Under the pieces are notes generated by a model. It had not been told where the DNA came from, did no database searches, and saw nothing but the letters and a program-made list of their open reading frames with translations. This document shows positions 51,481-64,000 of a stretch of DNA of 64,000 nt, in pieces. Positions within the stretch are counted from its first letter, which is position 1; each line of letters opens with the position of its first letter. The position numbers and the translations under genes are program-made. Source of the stretch: Halomonas urmiana (GTDB taxonomy: Bacteria > Pseudomonadota > Gammaproteobacteria > Pseudomonadales > Halomonadaceae); assembly GCF_005780185.1 (NCBI RefSeq), contig NZ_VBUI01000008.1, forward strand, positions 1 to 64,000, in the 5' to 3' direction.

Positions 51481-52605
51481 TTGCACATCGTCGACGTCAC
51501 CATGTTCCACGCACCGGCCAGCGGCGGGGTGCGCACCTACCTCGAGGCCAAGCATCGCGTGCTGGCCGCCCGGCCGGGCCTGCGCGGCAGCCTGCTGGTG
51601 CCCGGCGCCGAACGCGGCTCACTGGGCGGGGTACACACTCTTCCCGCCCCGCGGATCCCGCTGGGCCAGGGCTACCGCTTCCCGCTGCGCCGCCGCCCCT
51701 GGCGCGAGGCCCTAGTGGCGATGGCCCCCGACCTGATCGAGGCCGGCGATCCCTATGTCACCGCCTGGGCCGCCGTGGAGGCCGGCCAGGCCCTGGGGGT
51801 GCCCACCGTGGGCTTCTTCCACTCCGACCTGCCGAGGCTGATGGGGGAGCGCTTCGGGGCCGCGGTCCGCCGGCGTCTGCAGCGCTACGTGGGCGACCTC
51901 TATGGCCACTTCGACAGCGTGCTGGCGCCCTGCACCGCCATGGCGGAGCGGCTGGCCGACTGGGGCGTGGAGAAGGTGCGGGTGCAGCCGCTAGGGGTCG
52001 ATCTGGAGGCCTTCCACCCCCGGCGTCGTGATCCGGGCCTGCACCGGGCACTGGGGCTGTGCGACCGCAAGCGGCTGCTGGTCTTCGCCGGCCGCCACTC
52101 CCCGGAGAAGCACGTCGACGTACTGCTGGCCACCATGGCCCGCCTGGGACCGAGATATCACCTGCTGCTGATGGGGCCCGGCATGCCGACCCGGGCGCCC
52201 GAGAACGTCAGCGTGGTGCCCCGCTACTGCCCCCCCGCCGAGGTGGCCCGGGCACTGGCCAGCGCCGATGCCATGCTGCATGCCGGCACCCGCGAGACCT
52301 TCGGCCTGGTGGCACAGGAGGCGATGGCCTGCGGCGTGCCGGTGGTCGCGGCCCGGGCCGGCGCCCTGAAGGAGTACGTGCCGCTGGGGGCCGGGGTCCT
52401 CTGCCGCCCGGGCGACCCCGACGACATGGCCCGCGCCGTGCGAGAGCTCTTCCTCAATGATCCTGTCGCCATGGGTCGCCATGCGCGACGCCACGTGGAG
52501 CGCCATTTCCACTGGGAGCACGTCATCGACGGCCTGAGCCGACACTATGCCGGCCTGGTCGACGGGGAGGCACGCCCCGCCGTCGAACGAGCCGAGCGGG
52601 CATGA
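51481..52605 (+). CDS. GT4 family glycosyltransferase
   Basis: Retaining GT-B glycosyltransferase, 374 aa. N-terminal Rossmann half starts LHIVDVTMFHAPASGGVRTY (acceptor side) and has VGFFHSDLPRLMG; C-terminal half carries GRHSPEKHVDVLLATM and the E-x7-E donor motif ETFGLVAQEAMACGVPV near 270. The start is a TTG with AGGAGG 5 bases upstream; an ATG six codons later is an alternative. Donor and acceptor unknown; lipid-linked sugar work is possible because the overlapping next gene (ATGA) encodes a flippase-like membrane protein. Confidence 0.9.
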   Translation: MHIVDVTMFHAPASGGVRTYLEAKHRVLAARPGLRGSLLVPGAERGSLGGVHTLPAPRIPLGQGYRFPLRRRPWREALVAMAPDLIEAGDPYVTAWAAVEAGQALGVPTVGFFHSDLPRLMGERFGAAVRRRLQRYVGDLYGHFDSVLAPCTAMAERLADWGVEKVRVQPLGVDLEAFHPRRRDPGLHRALGLCDRKRLLVFAGRHSPEKHVDVLLATMARLGPRYHLLLMGPGMPTRAPENVSVVPRYCPPAEVARALASADAMLHAGTRETFGLVAQEAMACGVPVVAARAGALKEYVPLGAGVLCRPGDPDDMARAVRELFLNDPVAMGRHARRHVERHFHWEHVIDGLSRHYAGLVDGEARPAVERAERA

Positions 52606-53060
52606 CCCGGCCCGGCATGGCGATGTCATGGCGCTGGCACCACCTCGGCCTGCTGCTGCTAGCGCTGCTGGCGCCCCTGCTGGTGCCCTGGTGGCTGGGG
52701 GGCCCGGGGACCATCGAAGCGATCGCCGACTTCCCCGGGTTCCTGCTGGTCCTGATGGGAGGCGTCGCCGTGCTGTGCTGGAATCTCAATGCCACCCGCT
52801 GGCGACTGCTGCTCTCGGGGCGGGCCGGACGCCTGGGCCAGGATGGCGCCCTGGCCATCGAGAAGGCCGCCAAGTTCGCCCTGTGCGGCACGCTGGGAGG
52901 CAGCGGCGGCGCCCTCTTGCTGCCGCTGATGGAGCGCGACCAGGCCGCCGCCGCCGTGGTGATCTGGCGCCTGGCCAGCTATCACCTCTACCTGCTCGCC
53001 GGTGGGCCCGTCTTTTTCGTGCTGGCCGCCCGCTGGCTGGCGCGATCGACGGCCTCGTGA
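52602..53060 (+). CDS. Short LPG-synthase-TM/flippase-like membrane protein
   Basis: 152 aa, four hydrophobic helices. The segment WNLNATRWRLLLSGRAGRLG, then KFALCGTLGGSGGALLLPLM and VVIWRLASYHLYLLAGG resembles conserved pieces of the lysylphosphatidylglycerol synthase membrane domain (YbhN-like), which is normally about 300 aa with eight helices. It may be a shortened family member. It overlaps the GT4 stop (ATGA). The family assignment is tentative. Confidence 0.5.
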   Translation: MTRPGMAMSWRWHHLGLLLLALLAPLLVPWWLGGPGTIEAIADFPGFLLVLMGGVAVLCWNLNATRWRLLLSGRAGRLGQDGALAIEKAAKFALCGTLGGSGGALLLPLMERDQAAAAVVIWRLASYHLYLLAGGPVFFVLAARWLARSTAS

Positions 53061-53073
53061 ATGGCCGCCCACG

Positions 53074-53103
53074 AAAAAGGGCACCTTCGGGTGCCCTTTG
53101 TCG
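53074..53103. terminator. Bidirectional terminator between the flippase-like gene and sucD
   Basis: Ten perfect base pairs (53076-53085 with 53090-53099) closed by a TTCG tetraloop, with an A-run on the left and TTTG on the right. It serves sucD (minus) and the plus-strand gene. Confidence 0.9.
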
Positions 53104-53122
53104 ATGCTGAGAGTCGCGCGGC

Positions 53123-53995
53123 TTACCAGCCGGTGGCGACCTTCAGGGCATCGCCGATCTCGGCCAGGGAGCGCACGGTCTTGACACCCGCCGCCTCGAG
53201 GGCGCCGAATTTCTCGTCCGCCGTGCCCTTGCCACCGGCGATGATCGCCCCGGCATGGCCCATGCGCTTGCCCGGAGGGGCGGTTACGCCGGCGATGTAG
53301 GAGACGACCGGCTTGGAGACGTGCTCCTTGATGTAGGCCGCGGCCTCTTCCTCGGCGGTGCCGCCGATCTCGCCGATCATCACGATCGCCTCGGTCGCCG
53401 GGTCCTTCTCGAACATCTCGAGGATGTCGATGAAGTTGGAGCCCGGGATCGGGTCGCCGCCGATGCCCACGCAGGTGGACTGGCCGAAGCCGTGATCGGT
53501 GGTCTGCTTGACGGCTTCATAGGTCAGGGTGCCGGAACGCGACACGATACCGACCTTGCCGGGCTTGTGGATGTGGCCCGGCATGATGCCGATCTTGCTC
53601 TCGCCCGGGGTGATCACGCCGGGGCAGTTGGGGCCGATCAGGCGCACGCCCAACTCGTCGCATTTCACCTTGACGTCAAGCATGTCGAGGGTCGGGATGC
53701 CCTCGGTGATGCAGACGATCAGCTTGATGCCGGCGTTGGCGGCTTCCAGGATGGAATCCTTGCAGAACGGGGCCGGCACGTAGATCACGCTGGCCTCGGC
53801 ACCAGTCTGCTCGACGGCCTCCTTGACGGTGTTGAACACCGGCAGGCCCAGGTGCTCCTGGCCGCCCTTGCCTGGGGTCACGCCGCCGACCATCTGGGTA
53901 CCGTAGGCGATCGCCTGCTCGGAATGGAAGGTCCCCTGTCCGCCGGTGAAGCCCTGGCAGATGACCTTGGTGTTCTTGTCGATCAGGATGCTCAT
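53123..53995 (-). CDS. sucD: Succinyl-CoA synthetase alpha subunit
   Basis: With SucC makes succinate, CoA and ATP/GTP from succinyl-CoA. 290 aa. CoA-binding [20 protein letters not shown], and the phosphorylated His near residue 246 in [12 protein letters not shown]. The ATG overlaps the sucC stop by one base (TAATG). Last gene of the sdh-suc operon, followed by a strong bidirectional terminator. Confidence 0.98.
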   Translation of the reverse strand: MSILIDKNTKVICQGFTGGQGTFHSEQAIAYGTQMVGGVTPGKGGQEHLGLPVFNTVKEAVEQTGAEASVIYVPAPFCKDSILEAANAGIKLIVCITEGIPTLDMLDVKVKCDELGVRLIGPNCPGVITPGESKIGIMPGHIHKPGKVGIVSRSGTLTYEAVKQTTDHGFGQSTCVGIGGDPIPGSNFIDILEMFEKDPATEAIVMIGEIGGTAEEEAAAYIKEHVSKPVVSYIAGVTAPPGKRMGHAGAIIAGGKGTADEKFGALEAAGVKTVRSLAEIGDALKVATGW

Positions 53996-55161
53996 TACTT
54001 GCCCTCCGCTGCCTTGACGACCTGCTGAGCCGCATCGGTCAGGCTGGTAGCAGCGATGATGTTCAGACCGCTGGAGGCCAGTTTCTCGGCACCCAGCTCG
54101 GCGTTGTTACCTTCCAGACGCACCACCACCGGCACGTTGACACCGACCTGCTCGACGGCACCGATGATGCCCTCGGCGATCATGTCGCAACGCACGATGC
54201 CGCCGAAGATGTTGACCAGCACGGCCTTCACGGAATCGTCGGACAGGATGAGCTTGAAGGCCTCGGCCACGCGTTCCTTGGTGGCACCGCCGCCCACGTC
54301 GAGGAAGTTGGCCGGCTGGCCGCCGTTGAGCTTGATGATGTCCATGGTGCCCATGGCCAGGCCAGCGCCGTTGACCATGCAACCGATGTTGCCTTCCAGG
54401 GCCACGTAGTTCAGTTCCCAGGCGGCCGCCTCGGCTTCGCGCTCGTCTTCCTGAGACGGGTCGCGCATCGCCTGCAGGTCCGGGTGGCGATAGAGGGCGT
54501 TGCCATCCAGGCCGATCTTGGCGTCGAGGCAGTGGAGGTTACCCTCGTCGGTGACCACCAGCGGGTTGATCTCGAGCAGCGCCAGGTCCTTGTCATGGAA
54601 CAGCTTGGACAGGCCCAGGAAGATCTTGGTGAACTGCTTCACCTGGTTGCCGGTGAGGCCCAGGGCGAAGGCCAGCTCACGCGCCTGGTAGGGCTGAGCG
54701 CCGACCAGCGGGTCGATCTCGGCCTTGAGGATCTTCTCGGGGGTCTCTTCCGCGACCTTCTCGATCTCCACGCCGCCTTCGGTGGAGGCCATGAAGACCA
54801 CGCGCTGGGTGCCGCGATCGACCACGGCGCCCAGGTAGAGCTCGTTGGCGATGTCAGTGCAGGTCTCGACCAGGATCTTGGTGACCGGTTGACCCTTCTC
54901 GTCGGTCTGGAAGGTCACCAGGTTCTTGCCCAGCCAGGATTCGGCGAAGGTCTTGGCCTCTTCCGGATCCTTGATCAGCTTGACGCCACCGGCCTTGCCA
55001 CGGCCGCCGGCGTGGACCTGGGCCTTGACCACCCACATGTCGCCACCGATCTTCTTGCAGGCCTCTGCGGCCTCCTCGGGGGTGTCGACGGCGAAGCCCT
55101 TGGATACCGGCAGGCCGTAATCGGCAAACAGCTGCTTGCTCTGATACTCGTGAAGGTTCAT
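53995..55161 (-). CDS. sucC: Succinyl-CoA synthetase beta subunit
   Basis: ATP-grasp subunit, 388 aa. It starts [20 protein letters not shown] and has [17 protein letters not shown] and the nucleotide-binding region, ending in the CoA-ligase domain ([17 protein letters not shown]). A 139-base gap before it holds two hairpins, setting the sucCD pair apart from lpd. Confidence 0.98.
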   Translation of the reverse strand: MNLHEYQSKQLFADYGLPVSKGFAVDTPEEAAEACKKIGGDMWVVKAQVHAGGRGKAGGVKLIKDPEEAKTFAESWLGKNLVTFQTDEKGQPVTKILVETCTDIANELYLGAVVDRGTQRVVFMASTEGGVEIEKVAEETPEKILKAEIDPLVGAQPYQARELAFALGLTGNQVKQFTKIFLGLSKLFHDKDLALLEINPLVVTDEGNLHCLDAKIGLDGNALYRHPDLQAMRDPSQEDEREAEAAAWELNYVALEGNIGCMVNGAGLAMGTMDIIKLNGGQPANFLDVGGGATKERVAEAFKLILSDDSVKAVLVNIFGGIVRCDMIAEGIIGAVEQVGVNVPVVVRLEGNNAELGAEKLASSGLNIIAATSLTDAAQQVVKAAEGK

Positions 55162-55189
55162 CGATTCATGCCATTGGTTGCATGTGACT

Positions 55190-55246
55190 CGAACGGTGAC
55201 ACGGCCCGCCGCCTCGGGGTGGCGGGTGTCGTGTCACCACCGTTCG
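55190..55246 (-). other. Long structured region between lpd and sucC
   Basis: A nested inverted repeat: outer stem of 14 base pairs in two blocks (55190-55203 with 55230-55246, three-base bulge) enclosing CCCGCC/GGCGGG (55205-55210 with 55221-55226). Confidence 0.7.
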
Positions 55247-55271
55247 CTTCCGATACATGGCCGGAAGCGAT

Positions 55272-55291
55272 GCGCCACCTGACGGTGGCGC
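55272..55291 (-). other. Hairpin just past the lpd stop
   Basis: Stem GCGCCACC/GGTGGCGC (55272-55279 with 55284-55291), loop TGAC, immediately downstream of the lpd stop codon on the minus strand. Without a T-run it could be either a terminator or an mRNA 3'-end protector. Confidence 0.6.
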
Positions 55292-55300
55292 TTGTTGTCC

Positions 55301-58337
<3,037 letters not shown>

Positions 58338-58379
58338 GTCGTATCCCTTGTATGTTCTCTCTCGTCCCGGTGGGACGCC

Positions 58380-61208
58380 TTACAGGTTGAAGGCGTCTTC
58401 CACCAGCTGGCGCTGCTGTTCGGTATGCACGGACATGTAGCCCGCCGCGGGAGCCGCCGATGCCGGGCGTCCGGCGAACTTGAGCTTGCCGCCCAGGCCG
58501 TCGCGCAGCATGTCGGCCACGGCCCGCATGTGGTGCTGGCTCGAGTACCAGGCGCCCTGGTTGAGCGGCTCTTCCTGGCACCAGACCACGTCGGTGACGT
58601 TGGTGTAGTCCTTGATGGCGTCGAAGAGCTCCTCCTTGGGGAAGGGATAGAGCTGCTCCATGCGCAGGATGGCCACGTCGTCGCGGGCGTTCTCGTCGCG
58701 CCAGTTGGCCAGGTCGTAGTAGACCTTGCCGGCGCACAGCACGATGCGCTCGACCTTCTGCGCCTCGAGGTTGCCCTTGTCGGGCAGCACCATCTGGAAG
58801 CGGCCCTCGGCCAGCTCGTCGAGGCTCGAGGTCGCCGACTTGTGGCGCAGCAGGCTCTTGGGCGACATCACCACCAGCGGCTTGCGCAGCGGACGGATCA
58901 CCTGGCGGCGCAGCAGGTGGAAGATCTGCGCCGGGGTGGTCGGCACGCAGACCTGCATGTTGTGCTCGGCGCACATCTGCAGGAAGCGCTCGAGCCGCGC
59001 CGAGGAGTGCTCGGGGCCCTGCCCTTCGTAGCCGTGAGGCAGCAGCATGGTCAGGCCGCACAGGCGCTCCCACTTGGTCTCGCCGGAGGAGATGAACTGG
59101 TCCACCACCACCTGGGCGCCGTTGAAGAAGTCGCCGAACTGGGCTTCCCAGATCACCAGGTCGTTGGGCGCGGTGGTCGCGTAGCCGTACTCGAACGCCA
59201 GCACCGCCTCCTCGGAGAGGAAGGAGTCATGGATGGTGAAGCGCGGCTGACCGTCGGCCATGTGCTGCAGCGGCACGTGGACGCTGCCGTCCTTCTGGTT
59301 GTGCACCACCGCATGACGGTGGGAGAAGGTGCCGCGCCCCACGTCCTGGCCGGTGAGGCGCACCGGGTGGCCCTGATCGAGCAGCGTGGCGTAGGCCAGA
59401 GTCTCGGCGAAGCCCCAGTTGATGGCCATGCCGCCGGCCTGCATCTTGCGGCGATCCTCGTAGATCTTGGCCACCTGACGCTGCACGGTCACGCCGTCGG
59501 GCACCTCGCACATCTTGCCGGCGAGGCGCTGCAGGCGCTTCATCTCGACCCGGGTGTCGGCATGGCCGGTCCACTCGTGGCCCAGATAGGGGGTCCAGTC
59601 GACGAACAGCGACTTGTTGGGCTTCTGTACCAGGGCATTGGCCACGTGGTTGCCGGCCAGCAGGTCGTCGCGGTACTTCTCCATCATCGCCTTGGCGTCG
59701 TCGTCGGAGAGCAGCCCCTCCTTGACCAGACGCTCGACGTAGCGGGCCCGCGAGGACGGATGAGCCTTGATCTTGCTGTACATCATCGGCTGGGTACTGG
59801 ACGGCTCGTCGGCCTCGTTATGGCCGCGGCGGCGGTAGCACACCAGGTCGATGACCACGTCGCGCTTGAACTGCTGACGGTAGTCGAGCGCTACCTGGGT
59901 GGCGTGCAGCACGGCATCCGGGTCGTCGCCGTTGACGTGGAAGATCGGCGCCTGAACCATCTTGGCGATATCGGTGCAGTACTCGGTGGAGCGCGAGTCT
60001 TCCGGATGCGAGGTGGTGAAGCCCACCTGGTTGTTGATCACGATGTGCAGGGTGCCGCCGGTGCGGAAGGCCCGCGTCTGCGACATCTGGAAGGTCTCCA
60101 TGACCACGCCCTGGCCGGCGAAGGCCGCGTCGCCATGGACGTTGATCGGCAGCACCTTGTCGCCGACCGGGTCGTTGCGGCGATCCTGACGGGCCCGCAC
60201 CGAGCCCTCGACCACCGGCGCGACGATCTCCAGGTGGGAGGGGTTGAACGACAGCGCCAGGTGGACCTCGCCGCCTGGCGTCATGACGTTGGAGCTGAAG
60301 CCCTGGTGGTACTTGACGTCGCCCGAGCCACGCTCGATGACCTTCTTGCCGTCGAACTCGTCGATCAGGTCCGAGGGGTTCTTTCCAAGGATGTTGACCA
60401 GCATATTGAGACGCCCACGGTGGGCCATGCCGATCACCACTTCCTTGGTGCCATAGCTGCCGGCGCGCTGGATCAGCTCGTCCATCATCGGGATGAAGGC
60501 TTCGCCACCCTCGAGGCCGAAGCGCTTGGTGCCCGGGAACTTGGAGGCCAGGTAGCTCTCCAGGCCCTCGGCGGCGGTCAGCCGCTCGAGCACGTGCTTG
60601 CGCACGTCGGGGCTGAAGTTCGGGGCACTGCGCACCGACTCGAAGCGCTGCTGGAGCCAGCGTTTCTCTTCGGTATCGACGATGTGCATGACCTCGCAGC
60701 CGATGGAGCGGCAGTAGGTCTGCTCCAGCGCACCGACGATCTCCTTCAGCGGCGCCTTGTCCAAGCCCATGAAGAAGGAGCCGGTCTGGAACTCGGTGTC
60801 CAGGTCCGCCTTGGAGAGCTGGTGGAAGGAGAGATCGAGGTCGGGAACCGGGGTAGGGCTGCGCAGGCCGAGGGGATCGATGTCGGCCTTCTGGTGCCCG
60901 CGGAAGCGGTAGGCGTTGATCAGCTGAAGTACCTTGACCTGCTTCTTACCCTCCCCGCTCTCGGCCGCGACGTGCGCGGTACGTCGCTGCTGGCCCAGCT
61001 GATAGAACTGGTCGCGAACCGGGGTGAGGGGAACATCCTGGCTGGCCCCGCCCTCGGGCCGCGGCAGCTGGTCGAAGTACTGGCGCCATTCATCGGGAAC
61101 GGCGGAGGGATCATCGAGGTACTGCTCGTAGAGCGCTTCCACATAGTGGGCATTGCCGCCGCTCACATGGGAGGAGCGCCACATCAACTCCATTATGCCT
61201 TGTTGCAT
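58380..61208 (-). CDS. sucA: 2-oxoglutarate dehydrogenase E1
   Basis: Thiamine diphosphate-dependent decarboxylase, 942 aa. MQQGIMELMWRSSHVSGGNA aligns position by position with the E. coli N-terminus, which favours the ATG at 61208 over one five codons later. The ThDP region GDAAFAGQGVVMETFQMSQT and the NNQVGFTTSHPED block are present. It sits 222 bases after sdhB, with two hairpins in the gap, so a separate transcript start is possible. Confidence 0.97.
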   Translation of the reverse strand: MQQGIMELMWRSSHVSGGNAHYVEALYEQYLDDPSAVPDEWRQYFDQLPRPEGGASQDVPLTPVRDQFYQLGQQRRTAHVAAESGEGKKQVKVLQLINAYRFRGHQKADIDPLGLRSPTPVPDLDLSFHQLSKADLDTEFQTGSFFMGLDKAPLKEIVGALEQTYCRSIGCEVMHIVDTEEKRWLQQRFESVRSAPNFSPDVRKHVLERLTAAEGLESYLASKFPGTKRFGLEGGEAFIPMMDELIQRAGSYGTKEVVIGMAHRGRLNMLVNILGKNPSDLIDEFDGKKVIERGSGDVKYHQGFSSNVMTPGGEVHLALSFNPSHLEIVAPVVEGSVRARQDRRNDPVGDKVLPINVHGDAAFAGQGVVMETFQMSQTRAFRTGGTLHIVINNQVGFTTSHPEDSRSTEYCTDIAKMVQAPIFHVNGDDPDAVLHATQVALDYRQQFKRDVVIDLVCYRRRGHNEADEPSSTQPMMYSKIKAHPSSRARYVERLVKEGLLSDDDAKAMMEKYRDDLLAGNHVANALVQKPNKSLFVDWTPYLGHEWTGHADTRVEMKRLQRLAGKMCEVPDGVTVQRQVAKIYEDRRKMQAGGMAINWGFAETLAYATLLDQGHPVRLTGQDVGRGTFSHRHAVVHNQKDGSVHVPLQHMADGQPRFTIHDSFLSEEAVLAFEYGYATTAPNDLVIWEAQFGDFFNGAQVVVDQFISSGETKWERLCGLTMLLPHGYEGQGPEHSSARLERFLQMCAEHNMQVCVPTTPAQIFHLLRRQVIRPLRKPLVVMSPKSLLRHKSATSSLDELAEGRFQMVLPDKGNLEAQKVERIVLCAGKVYYDLANWRDENARDDVAILRMEQLYPFPKEELFDAIKDYTNVTDVVWCQEEPLNQGAWYSSQHHMRAVADMLRDGLGGKLKFAGRPASAAPAAGYMSVHTEQQRQLVEDAFNL

Positions 61209-61315
61209 CTCTTGGTCACCCTGCACTGATGGGGTGGTATCGGCGCCGACACGACTCGACCGTATCGACATCGCTGATGCCCTGCCGGAGGAAGAGCATC
61301 CTGAATTCCATGGTC

Positions 61316-61344
61316 AAGAGCCGGTGCCCAGGGCACCGGCTCTT
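61316..61344. terminator. Strong hairpin between sdhB and sucA
   Basis: Fourteen-base-pair near-perfect inverted repeat (61316-61329 with 61331-61344) with a one-base centre. It follows sdhB by about 85 bases on the minus strand. It may partly end the sdh transcript before sucA. Confidence 0.7.
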
Positions 61345-61365
61345 TCCATCACGCTCCGCACCGGA

Positions 61366-61395
61366 CTCGGCTGCGGCACCTTGCCGCAGCCCGAG
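61366..61395. other. Second hairpin between sdhB and sucA
   Basis: Core CTGCGGCA/TGCCGCAG (61371-61378 with 61382-61389), extended by CTCGG/CCGAG with a bulge. It lies between the sdhB stop and the stronger hairpin. Confidence 0.55.
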
Positions 61396-61430
61396 AGCGG
61401 AGCACATGATAACAAGCTGGACGCCACGAT

Positions 61431-62141
61431 TTAAGTGGCATCGGCCAGCAGCATCTCGCGAATCTTGCCGATCGCGCGGGTCGGGTTCAGTCCCTTCGGA
61501 CAGACCGCGACGCAGTTCATGATCCCGCGGCAGCGGAACACGGAGAACGGGTCCTCCAGCTCGGCCAGACGCTCACTGGTCGCGCCATCACGCGAGTCGG
61601 CGAGGAAGCGGTAGGCCTGCAGCAGGCCGGCCGGGCCGACGAACTTGTCTGGGTTCCACCAGAACGATGGGCAGGCGGTCGAGCAGCAGGCGCACAGGAT
61701 GCACTCGTAGAGGCCGTCGAGCTTGTCGCGCTCTTCCGGCGACTGCAGACGCTCGATGGCCGGGGCCGGCTCGTCGTTCTGCAGGTACGGCTGGATGCGC
61801 TCGTACTGCTTGTAGAACAGCCCCATGTCGACCACCAGGTCGCGGATGACCGGCAGGCCCGGCAGCGGGCGCAGGGTCAACTTGTTGCCCTTGACCACCT
61901 CGGAGAGCGGGGTGATGCAGGCCAGGCCGTTCTTGCCGTTCATGTTCATGCCGTCGGAACCGCATACGCCCTCGCGGCAGCTGCGACGATAGGCCAGGCC
62001 GTTGTCCTGCTCCTTGGCCAAGTGCAGGACGTCGAGCACCATCAGGTCGCGACCCTGGGTGTCGATCTGGAACTCCTGCATGAAGGGCGCGGAGTCGGTT
62101 TCCGGATTGTAGCGGTACAGGGATACCTGAAGCTTGGACAT
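61431..62141 (-). CDS. sdhB: Succinate dehydrogenase iron-sulfur subunit
   Basis: Electron-carrying subunit of complex II. 236 aa. [2Fe-2S] cysteines in SCREGVCGSDGMNMNG, [4Fe-4S] in CILCACCSTACPSFWW and [3Fe-4S] in CRGIMNCVAVCPKGLNP. Follows sdhA with 12 bases between. Standard length. Confidence 0.98.
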   Translation of the reverse strand: MSKLQVSLYRYNPETDSAPFMQEFQIDTQGRDLMVLDVLHLAKEQDNGLAYRRSCREGVCGSDGMNMNGKNGLACITPLSEVVKGNKLTLRPLPGLPVIRDLVVDMGLFYKQYERIQPYLQNDEPAPAIERLQSPEERDKLDGLYECILCACCSTACPSFWWNPDKFVGPAGLLQAYRFLADSRDGATSERLAELEDPFSVFRCRGIMNCVAVCPKGLNPTRAIGKIREMLLADAT

Positions 62142-62153
62142 CGTGACTCCCCC

Positions 62154-63926
62154 TTAGTAGGTGCGGACTTTCGGCTCGAACATCTCGACGGTCTTGGGCG
62201 CGAAGTTCACGTCGCGCTTGCCCAGACGCTTGTCGGCCGGGAAATAGAGCGAGTGCTTCAGCCAGTTGACGTCGTCGCGGTCCGGGTAGTCGTAACGGGA
62301 ATGGGCGCCACGGCTCTCCTTGCGCTCCAGGGCCGCGATGGCGGTGGCTTCGGCCACTTCCATCAGGTTGTCCAGCTCCAGCGCCTCGACCCGCGCGGTG
62401 TTGAAGGTGCTGGACTTGTCCGGCAGGTAGGCATTGTCGATGCGCGCACGCAGCTCTTCCAGGCGCTTGACGCCCTCCACCATGTTCTTCTCCTCGCGGA
62501 ACACGCCGAAGGAGGTCTGCATGATGTCCTGCAGCTCGCGCTTGAGGTCGGGCACGGTCTCGCCGCCCTCGGACTCGTTCCAGCGCGTGATGCGCTTCAT
62601 CGCCGACTCGACGTCGGACTCGGAGGCCTCGAGGTACTCGATGCCCTCGTTGAGCGCGCCCTCGATGAACATGCCGGCCGCACGGCCGAAGACCACCAGG
62701 TCGAGCAGCGAGTTGCCGCCCAGGCGGTTGGCGCCGTGGACCGACACGCAGGCCGCCTCGCCGCAGGCGAACAGGCCGTTGACGATCTGGTCGTTGCCAT
62801 CGGCATCCTGCATGATCGCCTGACCATGCACGTTGGTCGGGATCCCGCCCATCATGTAGTGGCAGGTCGGCACCACCGGGATCGGCTCCTTGGCCGGATC
62901 CGCGTGGGCGAAGGTCTTGGACAGCTCGACGATGCCGGGCAGGCGCTTGCCGAGCACTTCCTCGCCCAGGTGATCCAGCTTGAGGAAGACGTGGTCGCCC
63001 TTCTCGCCGCAGCCGCGGCCCTCGAGGATCTCCATGACCATGGAGCGCGCGACCACGTCGCGGCCGGCCAGGTCCTTGGCGTTGGGCGCGTAGCGCTCCA
63101 TGAAACGCTCGCCGTCCTTGTTGACCAGGTAGCCACCCTCGCCGCGGCAGCCCTCGGTCACCAGGGTACCCGCGCCGTAGATGCCGGTCGGGTGGAACTG
63201 CCACATCTCCATGTCCTGCATCGGGAAGCCGGCGCGCAGCGCCATGCCGATGCCGTCACCGGTGTTGATCAGGGCGTTGGTGGTGGAGGCGAAGATGCGA
63301 CCCGCCCCGCCGGTGGCCATGACGGTGGCCTTGGACTTCACGTGCACCACTTCGCCGGTCTCGATGTCCATGGCGATGCAGCCCACCACGTCGCCGTTGG
63401 CGTTCTTGACCAGATCGACGGCGTACCACTCATTGAGGAAGGTGGTGTTGTTCTTCAGGTTGTTCTGATAAAGCGTGTGCAGCAGAGCATGCCCGGTACG
63501 GTCGGCCGCGGCGCAGGTGCGAGCCGCCTGGCCGCCCTTGCCGAAGTCCTTGGACTGGCCGCCGAACGGACGCTGGTAGATGCGCCCGTTATCGAAGCGG
63601 GAAAACGGCAGGCCCATGTGCTCGAGCTCGAACACCGCCTTGGGGCCCTCGGAACACATGTACTCGGAGGCGTCCTGGTCGGCGATGTAGTCGCCGCCCT
63701 TGACGGTGTCGTACATGTGCCAGCGCCAGTCGTCGTTCGGGTCGGCGGAGGCGATGGCACAGGTGATGCCGCCCTGGGCAGAGACGGTGTGCGAGCGGGT
63801 CGGAAAGACCTTGGACAGCACGGCGGTCTGCTTGCCGGACTTGGCCAGTTCGAGGGCGGCCCTCAGGCCGGCGCCGCCGCCACCGATGATGATGGCGTCG
63901 AAAGACAGGCTACGCATGTTGGACAT
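62154..63926 (-). CDS. sdhA: Succinate dehydrogenase flavoprotein subunit
   Basis: Oxidises succinate to fumarate. 590 aa. FAD motif [16 protein letters not shown], the covalent-FAD His in [12 protein letters not shown] and the substrate-site region [16 protein letters not shown] ([18 protein letters not shown]). The GGGGAG ribosome site sits inside the last codons of sdhD. Operonic with sdhB. Confidence 0.98.
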   Translation of the reverse strand: MSNMRSLSFDAIIIGGGGAGLRAALELAKSGKQTAVLSKVFPTRSHTVSAQGGITCAIASADPNDDWRWHMYDTVKGGDYIADQDASEYMCSEGPKAVFELEHMGLPFSRFDNGRIYQRPFGGQSKDFGKGGQAARTCAAADRTGHALLHTLYQNNLKNNTTFLNEWYAVDLVKNANGDVVGCIAMDIETGEVVHVKSKATVMATGGAGRIFASTTNALINTGDGIGMALRAGFPMQDMEMWQFHPTGIYGAGTLVTEGCRGEGGYLVNKDGERFMERYAPNAKDLAGRDVVARSMVMEILEGRGCGEKGDHVFLKLDHLGEEVLGKRLPGIVELSKTFAHADPAKEPIPVVPTCHYMMGGIPTNVHGQAIMQDADGNDQIVNGLFACGEAACVSVHGANRLGGNSLLDLVVFGRAAGMFIEGALNEGIEYLEASESDVESAMKRITRWNESEGGETVPDLKRELQDIMQTSFGVFREEKNMVEGVKRLEELRARIDNAYLPDKSSTFNTARVEALELDNLMEVAEATAIAALERKESRGAHSRYDYPDRDDVNWLKHSLYFPADKRLGKRDVNFAPKTVEMFEPKVRTY

Positions 63927-63929
63927 GAA

Positions 63930-64000
63930 TCAGGCTCCCCACAGAACGGTGATGCCCCAGACCAGGAACACGAAGATGGCCAGGATGATGATGAGCTGCG
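63930..64000 (-). CDS. sdhD: Succinate dehydrogenase membrane anchor subunit, 3' end only
   Basis: The window ends inside this gene. The readable C-terminus is QLIIILAIFVFLVWGITVLW followed by GA and a stop (63930-63932), a hydrophobic final helix typical of SdhD. It lies 3 bases upstream of sdhA, as expected for sdhCDAB. Short enough that the call depends on position. Confidence 0.85.
   Translation of the reverse strand, partial: QLIIILAIFVFLVWGITVLWGA

Overview
The window reads as chromosomal core sequence from a GC-rich gammaproteobacterium. Gene order and protein character fit the Halomonadaceae (Halomonas and relatives) best; this is recognition from memory, not a database search. The clues are the rluE-nudJ-mnmA-hflD-purB order, the aat-bpt-infA block converging on clpA-clpS, a Pseudomonas-like glucose ABC locus, and a complete sdh-suc operon. 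I see no phage, insertion sequence, CRISPR array, rRNA or tRNA.

Layout. Bases 1-4.2 kb (minus): a tandem repeat, then lolA and ftsK. 4.3-9.1 kb: an N-degron block, with the aminoacyl-protein transferases aat and bpt plus infA on plus, converging on the adaptor and unfoldase clpS-clpA on minus. 9.4-13.0 kb: two unrelated isocitrate dehydrogenases, dimeric icd and a monomeric enzyme, transcribed divergently. 13.2-19.5 kb (plus): RNA modification and purine genes (rluE, nudJ, mnmA, hflD, purB), roxA and a GNAT acetyltransferase. 19.9-22.2 kb: isocitrate lyase and a SlyB-like lipoprotein. 22.4-30.7 kb: small membrane protein, SlyD-type isomerase, a CDP-alcohol phosphotransferase paired with a TVP38-flavoreductase fusion, periplasmic MsrA, an NlpC/P60 lipoprotein and a large DUF1266-type protein. 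30.9-33.7 kb: gabD-gabT. 33.8-41.8 kb: potassium channel, stress-type small membrane proteins, DUF924, a sodium:solute symporter, ycjX-ycjF and a universal stress protein. 41.8-49.2 kb (minus): HAD phosphatase, response regulator and sensor kinase, then a four-gene CUT1 sugar ABC transporter in the order of Pseudomonas gltR-gtrS-gtsABCD. 49.4-53.1 kb: RNase II, a GT4 glycosyltransferase and a short flippase-like membrane protein. 53.1-64.0 kb (minus): sdhD (partial)-sdhA-sdhB-sucA-sucB-lpd-sucC-sucD.

Central carbon flow dominates. The two isocitrate dehydrogenases and isocitrate lyase set the split between the TCA cycle and the glyoxylate shunt. The sdh-suc operon covers 2-oxoglutarate to fumarate, and gabDT feeds succinate into it.

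The most unusual sequence-level signal is a set of short repeats with a 7-bp period that start directly at gene stop codons (after purB, roxA and probably nudJ, with a further array at the left edge). Two of these arrays have a ~55-bp hairpin element nearby, and the two copies of that element carry compensatory stem changes. The most interesting protein-level signal is the membrane TVP38-flavoreductase fusion overlapping a phospholipid-type CDP-alcohol phosphotransferase.
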